Source: Clostridium polyendosporum (GTDB lineage: Bacteria > Bacillota > Clostridia > Clostridiales > Clostridiaceae). From it: DNA of 36,828 bases. The DNA is taken from the NCBI RefSeq assembly GCF_018332455.1, contig NZ_BOPZ01000011.1, positions 66,526 through 103,353 of the forward strand, in the 5' to 3' direction. The translations under genes and the position numbers were made by a program. How positions within the stretch are numbered: the first letter of the stretch is position 1; the number at the start of each line of letters is the position of its first letter. This document shows, piece by piece, positions 30,816-36,828 of the stretch. The notes under the pieces are model-generated. The model was given only the letters and a program-made list of their open reading frames with translations, made no database searches and was not told the origin of the DNA.

Positions 30816-32699
30816 TTATTGTTTCTTAACTCTAAAGTGTTGTTCTAAATATATCAATAAAACAGAAATATCTGCAGGTGAAACACCTGAAATTCTTGAG
30901 GCCTGACCTATACTTCTTGGTCTTATCTTAGAAAGTTTCTGTATAGCTTCTATTCTTAATCCCTTAATATCATTATAATTTATATCTTCAGATAATAGCT
31001 TGTTTTCAAATTTTTTAAACTGTGATACCTGTTCTAACTGCTTTTCAATATATCCCTCATACTTAGCTACTATATTAACTTGTTCTCCTATATCATAAGG
31101 TAGTTCTTCTCTCTCCATATCTAATGGAGCTACAGAAAAATAATCAAGTTCTGGCCTTTTTATTAACTCATACATACTTACTGGTTTTCTTAGTTCTACA
31201 GAGTTTAAGGTTTGAAGAAATTCATTTACTTCTCTTTTATTAGTTATTTGAAGATCTTTTAACCTTTCAACCTCTTTATCTATGTTTTGCTTTCTTATAT
31301 TGAATTTTTCATATCTCTCTTCTGTGACAAGTCCAACTTCATATCCTATACCTGTTAATCTTAAATCCGCATTATCTTGTCTCAACAAAAGTCTATATTC
31401 AGCTCTTGAAGTCATCATTCTATATGGTTCACTAGTTCCTTTTGTCACAAGATCATCTATTAAAACTCCAATATATCCATCACTTCTTGTTAATATCATT
31501 GGTTCTTTTTCTTTTACCTTTAAAGCAGCATTAACCCCTGCTACAACTCCCTGCGCACCTGCCTCTTCATATCCTGAACTTCCATTTACCTGCCCTGCAC
31601 CAAATAATCCACTTATATTCTTAAACTCTAGACTTAATTTAAGTTGCGTTGGATCAATACAATCATATTCTATAGCATAAGCCGTTCTTAACATCTCAGC
31701 ATTTTCAAGCCCAGGTACAGTTCTTAACACTTGTACTTGAACATCTTCTGGAAGAGAAGAACTCATCCCCCCAACATACATTTCCTCTGTATCTAAACCT
31801 TCTGGTTCTACAAAAAGTTGATGTTGCATCTTATCCGGAAATCTCATAACCTTATCCTCAATAGAAGGACAATACCTTGGTCCTATACCTTCTATTAATC
31901 CGTTATACATAGGAGATCTTGAAATATTGTTCTTAATTATGTTGTGTGTTTCTTCATTAGTATATGTTAACCAACAAGATACTTGTTCCCTTGTTAAGTC
32001 TCCACTCATAAATGAAAATGGAACTATTCTCTCATCACCTGGTTGCTCTATCATTTTAGAGAAATCAACTGATCTGCTATTAATTCTAGCTGGTGTACCA
32101 GTCTTAAATCTTCTCAATGATATTCCTAAATCTAATAAACACTGTGACAAGTCATTGGCTGGGAATAATCCATTTGGACCTCCGCTATAACTAACTTCTC
32201 CAATTATTATTTTTCCTTTCAAATATGTACCGGTAGCTAAAACAACAGCTTTTGTCTTAAAATATGCACCATTCCTAGTATGTACTCCAACTATTTTTCC
32301 ATCTTTTACATCTATTGATGTAACTTCAACTTGCCTTATGTATAAATTATGTTGTACTTCTAATATATGCTTCATTCTTTCCTGATACTTCTTCTTATCA
32401 GCTTGTGCCCTTAAGGAGTGAACCGCTGGTCCCTTTGATGTATTTAACATTCTTGACTGAATAAACGTATTATCAATGTTTACCCCCATCTCTCCACCAA
32501 GTGCATCAATCTCTCTAACAAGGTGCCCCTTAGCTGTTCCTCCTATATTAGGATTACACGGCATCATAGCTATACTATCAAGATTAATTGTACAAATTAA
32601 AGTCTTACATCCCATTCTAGCAGAGGCCAAAGCAGCTTCACATCCTGCATGACCTGCTCCAATAATAACTACATCATATTCTCCTGCTATATACTTCAT
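30816..32699 (-). CDS. mnmG: tRNA uridine-5-carboxymethylaminomethyl synthesis enzyme MnmG
   Basis: MnmG (GidA) is the FAD-dependent partner of MnmE and makes the (carboxymethyl)aminomethyl group at U34 of several tRNAs. The 627 residues show FAD-binding GAGHAG (14-19), [22 protein letters not shown] with the conserved Cys region, the [12 protein letters not shown] strand and the C-terminal GASSID-like helical domain ending near [15 protein letters not shown]. The start is taken as ATG at 32699 after AGGAGTAGG. A longer in-frame start would overlap mnmE. It lies 10 bases after mnmE. Confidence 0.97.
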   Translation of the reverse strand: MKYIAGEYDVVIIGAGHAGCEAALASARMGCKTLICTINLDSIAMMPCNPNIGGTAKGHLVREIDALGGEMGVNIDNTFIQSRMLNTSKGPAVHSLRAQADKKKYQERMKHILEVQHNLYIRQVEVTSIDVKDGKIVGVHTRNGAYFKTKAVVLATGTYLKGKIIIGEVSYSGGPNGLFPANDLSQCLLDLGISLRRFKTGTPARINSRSVDFSKMIEQPGDERIVPFSFMSGDLTREQVSCWLTYTNEETHNIIKNNISRSPMYNGLIEGIGPRYCPSIEDKVMRFPDKMQHQLFVEPEGLDTEEMYVGGMSSSLPEDVQVQVLRTVPGLENAEMLRTAYAIEYDCIDPTQLKLSLEFKNISGLFGAGQVNGSSGYEEAGAQGVVAGVNAALKVKEKEPMILTRSDGYIGVLIDDLVTKGTSEPYRMMTSRAEYRLLLRQDNADLRLTGIGYEVGLVTEERYEKFNIRKQNIDKEVERLKDLQITNKREVNEFLQTLNSVELRKPVSMYELIKRPELDYFSVAPLDMEREELPYDIGEQVNIVAKYEGYIEKQLEQVSQFKKFENKLLSEDINYNDIKGLRIEAIQKLSKIRPRSIGQASRISGVSPADISVLLIYLEQHFRVKKQ

Positions 32700-32709
32700 A
32701 CACCTACTC

Positions 32710-34089
32710 CTACTTTCCAACACAGAATTCTGAGAATATCTTATTTACTAAATCTTCTTCAAGTTCTGCACCTGTTATTTCACCTAGTGCTCTTAACCCG
32801 GAAGTTACATATATTGAAATTAAATCTAGAAATTCATTACTACTAACCTTTTCAACAGCTATTTCACAATTTTCCTTAGCTCTATATAAAGCTTGCTTAT
32901 GTCTAGTATTAGTAACCATCATGCTTTCCGTATCTATTTTACCATTGAAGAATAATTCTTTTATCTTTTCTTTTAAGTCATCTATACCAAATCCAGTTCT
33001 TGCTGAAATTTCAATAGTATTTTCTAAATCCTTAATGGCTTCTAGGGAAAATTTTCTTTCAAGATCTACCTTATTTAATAATACAATATACTTCTTATTC
33101 TTAATAAATTGTATTATTTCTTTATCCTCTTCATCTAGCATTCTACTCATATCAAGCATAAATACAATAAGGTCTGCTTCATTTATTTTTTCCTTAGAAC
33201 GTTCAACACCAATTTTCTCAACGACATCTTCTGTTTCTCTAATTCCAGCAGTGTCAACTATCTTTACAGGAATGCCATCTAAACTTATATACTCTTCAAT
33301 AACATCTCTCGTGGTTCCTGGTATATCTGTTACTATTGCTCTTTGTTCCATTAACAATGCATTTAAAAGAGAAGACTTTCCAACATTGGGTTTGCCCACT
33401 ATAACCATACTTAATCCTTCTCTTATTAACTTTCCTTCATCTGCATTCTGCAATAAACTATTAATTTGACTAATTACATAAGAAAGTCCTTCTCCTACTC
33501 TTATTGGTATACTTTCATCTGGTTCTTCATCATCCTCTGTAAAATCAACTGCATATTCAATAAGAGCTAGAACATTTAATAGTCTTTCTCTTAAAATGTT
33601 TATTTCCTGAGAAAGCTTCCCTTGACTTTGAATCATTGCAGATTTCATAGAAAGTTCAGTTTTAGATCTTATTATATCTATAACTGCTTCAGCCTGACTT
33701 AAATCTATTCTTCCATTTAAAAAAGCTCTTTTTGTGAACTCTCCAGGCTCAGCTAACCTAGCACCTGCTTTTATAACTTCTTGTAGTACTCTATTGGTAG
33801 ATGTCACGCCTCCATGACAATTAATTTCTACTGTATCTTCAGCAGTAAAACTTCTAGGTCCCTTCATAAAACTTATTATAACTTCATCAATCACTTCTTC
33901 AGTATTTATATCTACTATATGGCCATATCTCATAGTATAAGTTTTAATATCAAAAATACTTTTTTCACTTTTACTCTTAAATATTTTTGATACTATATTT
34001 AATACATTATCTCCTGAAATCCTAATAATAGAGATTCCACCTTCGCCCATTGCAGTAGCAACAGCTGCAATTGTATCAAATTCTTTCAT
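32710..34089 (-). CDS. mnmE: tRNA modification GTPase MnmE
   Basis: MnmE (TrmE) is the GTPase half of the MnmEG complex that modifies U34 of tRNAs. The 459 residues comprise the N-terminal formyl-THF-binding domain, a helical domain and a G domain with the P-loop GKPNVGKS (222-229), [15 protein letters not shown] and NKVD. The C-terminal motif CVGK (456-459) holds the catalytic cysteine. ATG follows GGAGG. The promoter is at 34156-34184. Confidence 0.97.
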   Translation of the reverse strand: MKEFDTIAAVATAMGEGGISIIRISGDNVLNIVSKIFKSKSEKSIFDIKTYTMRYGHIVDINTEEVIDEVIISFMKGPRSFTAEDTVEINCHGGVTSTNRVLQEVIKAGARLAEPGEFTKRAFLNGRIDLSQAEAVIDIIRSKTELSMKSAMIQSQGKLSQEINILRERLLNVLALIEYAVDFTEDDEEPDESIPIRVGEGLSYVISQINSLLQNADEGKLIREGLSMVIVGKPNVGKSSLLNALLMEQRAIVTDIPGTTRDVIEEYISLDGIPVKIVDTAGIRETEDVVEKIGVERSKEKINEADLIVFMLDMSRMLDEEDKEIIQFIKNKKYIVLLNKVDLERKFSLEAIKDLENTIEISARTGFGIDDLKEKIKELFFNGKIDTESMMVTNTRHKQALYRAKENCEIAVEKVSSNEFLDLISIYVTSGLRALGEITGAELEEDLVNKIFSEFCVGK

Positions 34090-34155
34090 TTTTTCCTCCT
34101 TTAAAAACTGAAAAGTCTATAAAAGTATGTTCTCTCTCACTAAAAGCTAATATTC

Positions 34156-34184
34156 ATTTTACATAAGTATTAAAAGTTAGTCAA
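34156..34184 (-). promoter_or_regulatory. Sigma-A promoter of mnmE-mnmG-rsmG
   Basis: On the minus strand TTGACT (34179-34184) and TAAAAT (34156-34161) are 17 bases apart, about 67 bases before the mnmE start codon. Confidence 0.75.
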
Positions 34185-34209
34185 AATTTATATAAATTTG
34201 TATAAAGTA

Positions 34210-34232
34210 AAAAGAAAGCCCTATTGGCTTTC
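34210..34232 (-). terminator. Terminator of the rpmH-jag unit, overlapping the jag stop codon
   Basis: On the minus strand GAAAGCC (34226-34232) pairs with GGCTTTC (34214-34220) around AATAG, followed by TTTTTACTTT. The jag stop codon (34221-34223) lies in the loop. Confidence 0.85.
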
Positions 34233-34865
34233 CTTTTGACCTCTTCTTAAATCAATTACTATTTTTCTAAATGGTTCTTCCCCTTCACTATAAGTATACA
34301 CAGATGAATCATTTTGAAGGGCAGAATGAATTACTCTTCTTTCATATGGGTTCATAGGTTCTAGCTTGAAAGGTCTTCCAGATTTTCTTACTTTATAAGC
34401 AGTTTTTTCAGCTAATCTCTTTAGAGTTTCTTCTCTTTTACCTCTATAATTTTCCGTATCAAGAACTACTCTCTTATAAGTAATATCATGTCCCTTGTTT
34501 ATCACTAGGCTTACTAAATATTGAAGAGAGTCTAAAGTCTCTCCTCTATAACCTATAATTAGTCCCATTTTCGGTCCAACAAGATTAATATTCACAACAT
34601 CTCGTTCTTCCTTTATTCTTATCTCCGCTTTTATATCCATTAAATTAAGAACATTTCTTAAGAAGTTTTTTGCCTCAAGAATATAATCTCTCTTAACTGT
34701 TACTAGAATCCTTGCTGGTTTAGTACCAATTAAATTAAATAATCCTCTGCTACCTTCTTCTACTACCTTATATTCGATCTTATCTTCCGTTACATTTAGT
34801 TCTTTCAAAGCATTTTTTATAGCTTCTTCAACAGTTCTTCCTGTCATTTCTAAAGTTTTCATCAT
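34221..34865 (-). CDS. jag: RNA-binding protein Jag (SpoIIIJ-associated, KhpB-like)
   Basis: A 214-residue RNA-binding protein with three parts: the Jag_N domain (about 1-55, KTLEMTGRTVEEAIKNAL), a KH domain with MGLIIGYRGETLDSLQYLVSLV, and a C-terminal R3H domain (PMNPYERRVIHSALQ). It acts with KhpA on small RNAs and lies next to yidC in nearly all Firmicutes. Two adjacent ATGs (34865 and 34862) fit the family start. Longer in-frame GTG is inside the AAGGTGG site. Confidence 0.94.
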   Translation of the reverse strand: MMKTLEMTGRTVEEAIKNALKELNVTEDKIEYKVVEEGSRGLFNLIGTKPARILVTVKRDYILEAKNFLRNVLNLMDIKAEIRIKEERDVVNINLVGPKMGLIIGYRGETLDSLQYLVSLVINKGHDITYKRVVLDTENYRGKREETLKRLAEKTAYKVRKSGRPFKLEPMNPYERRVIHSALQNDSSVYTYSEGEEPFRKIVIDLRRGQKESQ

Positions 34866-34929
34866 ACCATATTCACCCACCTTACAAAGCTAAAAAATAG
34901 TCTTACTTTAACCTATTACGATTATAAAA

Positions 34930-35610
34930 TTACGCTTCTAAAGCTTTCTTCTTTGCTGGTATAACTACTAAAAAATAAGTTTGTGCTACTTGAATTAAAT
35001 TACCCATTATCCAATATAAAACTAGAGCAGATCTAAAGTTAATAGCAAAAAAGCCCATCATAATAGCCATTCCTATATTCATTGATCCCATATTCATACC
35101 TGTATTTTCTTGACCAGTATTATTTGAGTTCTTTGTCATTAGATATGAAGATAAATAAGTTGTTGCTGCTGATAATATAGGAAGAATATAAAACTTATCT
35201 GGTGCATAAAGATCCTTTATCCATAAGAATGAAGCACCTTCTACGTTTATCCCCATGAAAACATAGTATAATGCAAATAGTATAGGCATTTGTATTATTA
35301 AAGGTAAGCACCCGCTGAATGGATTTACGTTGTTTTCTTTATAAAGTTTCATCATTTCTGCCTGTGATTTTTGAGGATCATTTTTATACTTAGTTTGTAA
35401 TTCTTTAATTTGAGGTTGAATCTCTTGCATTTTAGCTTGTGAGTTAATTTGTTTTATATTTAAAGGTAATAATATTAATCTTACTAATAAAGTTAATAAG
35501 AAAATAGCAAGAACATACGATGTTCCTTTATGGGTAACCCCTACATTTAAAACAAAAGAATGTAACCCATTAAATATTTCTGTCAAAAAATTTACTATTG
35601 GCGTTAACAA
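34930..35610 (-). CDS. yidC: Membrane protein insertase YidC/SpoIIIJ
   Basis: YidC inserts and folds membrane proteins. The 226 residues have five membrane segments and lack the large periplasmic domain of Gram-negative YidC. Conserved Arg44 in TLLVRLILLPL lies in the hydrophilic groove, and the PLIIQMPILFALYYVF stretch is typical. There is no lipobox Cys at the N-terminus. The start is TTG at 35610, eight bases after AGGAGG. It follows yidD by 20 bases. Confidence 0.96.
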   Translation of the reverse strand: MLTPIVNFLTEIFNGLHSFVLNVGVTHKGTSYVLAIFLLTLLVRLILLPLNIKQINSQAKMQEIQPQIKELQTKYKNDPQKSQAEMMKLYKENNVNPFSGCLPLIIQMPILFALYYVFMGINVEGASFLWIKDLYAPDKFYILPILSAATTYLSSYLMTKNSNNTGQENTGMNMGSMNIGMAIMMGFFAINFRSALVLYWIMGNLIQVAQTYFLVVIPAKKKALEA

Positions 35611-35630
35611 ATTCCTAACCTCCTATAACG

Positions 35631-35840
35631 CTATTTCACGGGGTCATATCCACCCTCATGAAATGGATGGCATCTTAAAATTCTTTTTATACTCATATAG
35701 CCACCCTTAAATACCCCATATTTTTCTATGGCTTCAAGTGCATATTGTGAACAGGTAGGATAATATATACAACAAGGTTTTTTTAAAGGTGATATAACTT
35801 TTCTATAAAAATTAATTAACCCTATTAAAATCCTTTTCAT
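35631..35840 (-). CDS. yidD: Membrane protein insertion efficiency factor YidD
   Basis: A 69-residue YidD: an amphipathic N-terminal helix ([17 protein letters not shown]), the conserved [16 protein letters not shown] with three Cys, then [16 protein letters not shown]. It helps YidC-mediated insertion. The ATG at 35840 lies within rnpA, giving a 29-base overlap in another frame, a conserved feature of this cluster. AAGGAT upstream comes from rnpA coding sequence. Confidence 0.96.
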   Translation of the reverse strand: MKRILIGLINFYRKVISPLKKPCCIYYPTCSQYALEAIEKYGVFKGGYMSIKRILRCHPFHEGGYDPVK

Positions 35841-36192
35841 TTACAGCTAACCCTGCCTTATAAAATAAATTAATCATCGCTTTTTGTATATCCCAGTATG
35901 TCTTTTCATTTATAGCCACTCTTGCAATGAAAACTAAATCATGACCTGTCCTAACGTTATCATTATTTAAACGATAGCTCTCACTAATCAGTCTTTTAAC
36001 TCTACTTCTTACTACACTTTTTCCTACCTTTTTACTAACAGATATTCCAACTCTGTTATAAGGTGTACCACTTTTATCTTTATTCCTTCTATTATTATAT
36101 ATATATAAGACAAGCAGTTCATTAGAGAATGACTTTCCCCTTCTATAGACATTTCTAAATTCAATATTTTTTCTGAGTTTTTCCATTGTCAT
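35812..36192 (-). CDS. rnpA: Ribonuclease P protein component
   Basis: The protein subunit of RNase P, which aids the catalytic RNA in maturing the 5' ends of tRNAs. The 126 residues start near [20 protein letters not shown], and the conserved [22 protein letters not shown] carries the arginine-rich RNR-type motif. The start is taken at ATG 36192 (or the next ATG at 36186). AAAGGAG stands 13 bases upstream, a little farther than normal. A longer in-frame TTG lies within the palindrome at 36212-36233. Confidence 0.95.
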   Translation of the reverse strand: MTMEKLRKNIEFRNVYRRGKSFSNELLVLYIYNNRRNKDKSGTPYNRVGISVSKKVGKSVVRSRVKRLISESYRLNNDNVRTGHDLVFIARVAINEKTYWDIQKAMINLFYKAGLAVNEKDFNRVN

Positions 36193-36211
36193 AGTTTCAA
36201 TCTTTCTCCTT

Positions 36212-36233
36212 TTTTTCTGCAATTGCAGAAAAA
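36212..36233. repeat. Perfect 22-bp palindrome between rpmH and rnpA
   Basis: TTTTTCTGCAA (36212-36222) is followed by its exact reverse complement. On the minus strand it leads directly into the AAAGGAG of rnpA, so its fold could affect rnpA translation or processing of the rpmH-rnpA transcript. Confidence 0.8.
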
Positions 36234-36250
36234 GGCCACAAAAGCGGCCC
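36227..36250 (-). terminator. Partial terminator between rpmH and rnpA
   Basis: On the minus strand GGCCGC (36244-36249) pairs with GTGGCC (36234-36239) over a TTTT loop and is followed by TTTTTC. It lies directly after the rpmH stop codon and probably reduces rnpA expression relative to rpmH. Confidence 0.7.
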
Positions 36251-36385
36251 TTATGCTGTCAATTTCTTTCTACCTTTTAATCTTCTTCTCTTAACTACGT
36301 TTCTACCTGCTGCACTGCTCATTCTTTTTCTGAAACCATGCTCTCTTTTTCTTTGTCTTTTCTTAGGTTGGTATGTCATGAACAT
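36251..36385 (-). CDS. rpmH: Ribosomal protein L34
   Basis: A 44-residue, highly basic protein with the L34 signature: [20 protein letters not shown], then [18 protein letters not shown]. It starts MFMTYQPKK, and either Met could be used. AAGGGGG lies upstream of the first. First gene of the cluster leading to jag, with a perfect consensus promoter at 36473-36501, and it is the gene immediately next to oriC. Confidence 0.98.
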   Translation of the reverse strand: MFMTYQPKKRQRKREHGFRKRMSSAAGRNVVKRRRLKGRKKLTA

Positions 36386-36472
36386 TACTAATACACCCCC
36401 TTAGTCAATTATTTTTATAGCCAAAAACTATATGCCATTCAAAACTTATAGCAATTTACGTTTTACTTTTTA

Positions 36473-36501
36473 ATTATATAGGTCAAGTGTTATAATGTCA
36501 A
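36473..36501 (-). promoter_or_regulatory. Consensus sigma-A promoter of rpmH
   Basis: On the minus strand TTGACA (36496-36501) and TATAAT (36473-36478) match consensus perfectly with a 17-base spacer. A second TTGACC lies inside the spacer. It is the strongest promoter seen in the window and lies at the edge of oriC. Confidence 0.92.
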
Positions 36502-36509
36502 GATTTTCG

Positions 36510-36828
36510 ATAGTTGTTGATAATTTTATACACAAAATTATTTTTTGTGGATAATTTGTTGAATAACTTCAATTTTTTATGCTATTATAAAATGGTTCTG
36601 TGAATAAGTTGTTTATATTTTTCACTTTATCCACAAGTGTGGATAACCATGTGAATAAGTTGTTCCATTTCATATAACCTGTATTCACTTTATATATTCT
36701 TAGCCATTTTTCCGAGATTATACCTTGTTGATATCTTTATTTTTTTATATAGTAACTACTATTAATAACTTTATATAAATAAACATATCAACAATATTAT
36801 CAACATGTGAATAATTTTATTTACATAG
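36510..36828. other. oriC: Origin of chromosome replication (oriC), DnaA-box cluster
   Basis: Seven perfect TTATNCACA boxes are present: 36526-36534 (+), 36546-36554 (-), 36599-36607 (-), 36627-36635 (+), 36638-36646 (-), 36650-36658 (-) and 36806-36814 (-). Two of them form the inverted repeat TTATCCACAAGTGTGGATAA at 36627-36646. Between 36660 and 36805 lies a very AT-rich stretch suitable as unwinding element. Position between rpmH and the expected dnaA is that of Firmicute origins. The window ends before dnaA is reached. Confidence 0.93.

Noticed and set aside
30868-30886. parS-like AGGTGAAACACCT within mnmG
   Set aside because: It shares only the GTGAAACA half of parS and lacks the TGTTTCAC half, and the symmetry is a different one centred on GAAAC. 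It encodes conserved MnmG residues.
32921-33469. Long open frame (182 codons) antisense to mnmE
   Set aside because: It mirrors the mnmE reading frame, has Ser/Ile-rich shadow composition, no ribosome-binding site and no family resemblance. Similar antisense frames over lonC, proC, purA and rsmG were rejected for the same reason.
1-36828. Insertion sequence, prophage or CRISPR array
   Set aside because: No transposase, integrase, phage-structural or Cas protein and no regularly spaced repeat was found. Gene order is that of a conserved origin region.

Overview
The window is a very AT-rich stretch of low-GC Gram-positive chromosome that ends at the replication origin. The gene content and order (rpmH, rnpA, yidD, yidC, jag, mnmE, mnmG, rsmG, noc, parA, parB, then sporulation genes yyaC and a YtvI-like gene, then rpsF-ssb-rpsR, rplI, lonC, dnaB, purA) and the protein sequences point to an endospore-forming Clostridium sensu stricto. 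The species cannot be named from the sequence alone. The plus strand runs towards the origin, so most housekeeping genes lie on the minus strand and are transcribed away from oriC, co-directional with replication.

Layout, left to right. 1-382: a tRNA operon on the minus strand (Glu, Val, Asp and the start of a fourth tRNA-like gene cut by the window edge) with a consensus promoter. 600-4500: a small accessory block holding a 49-residue protein, a CoA-binding protein, an unknown protein, a nitrilase-family amidase, an HI0933-type flavoprotein and a DUF1858 protein. 4700-6250: purA with its own promoter and terminator. 6350-10860: a more variable region with a glyoxalase-like gene fragment, a TyrR-like regulator whose GAFTGA motif is degenerate, a divergent Fe/Mn superoxide dismutase, a two-helix membrane protein, a YitT-family membrane protein and two short unrecognised genes. 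11070-12730: proC and a divergently transcribed Hsp20. 12800-20090: dnaB, then the operon mazG-like - yybS - gdpP - rplI - lonC. 20350-21500: rpsF-ssb-rpsR with a probable S6:S18 autoregulatory leader. 21550-25600: DUF951, MscS and DUF3343 on one strand, and a cysteine-desulfurase-like enzyme and a YtvI-type protein on the other. 25600-27200: yyaC, a YkuS-like protein and a DUF4446 protein. 27160-29940: the chromosome partition locus parA-parB plus the second ParB paralogue noc, with two perfect parS sites. 30080-36390: rsmG, mnmG, mnmE (tRNA uridine modification), jag, yidC, yidD, rnpA, rpmH. 36390-36828: oriC with seven perfect DnaA boxes; dnaA itself should begin just beyond the right edge.

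The ordinary part of the window is a replication, segregation and translation core: DnaA boxes, parS, ParA/ParB/Noc, DnaB and SSB act on the chromosome, while RnpA, L34, L9, S6, S18, MnmE/MnmG/RsmG and the tRNAs act in translation. The main unusual signals are regulatory. Two genes (yyaC and the ykuS-like gene) have their ribosome-binding site inside the descending arm of a terminator-like hairpin, and the two hairpins share the same 12-base arms. One parS site is the core of a perfect 40-bp palindrome directly after parB. No insertion sequence, prophage or CRISPR array was seen.
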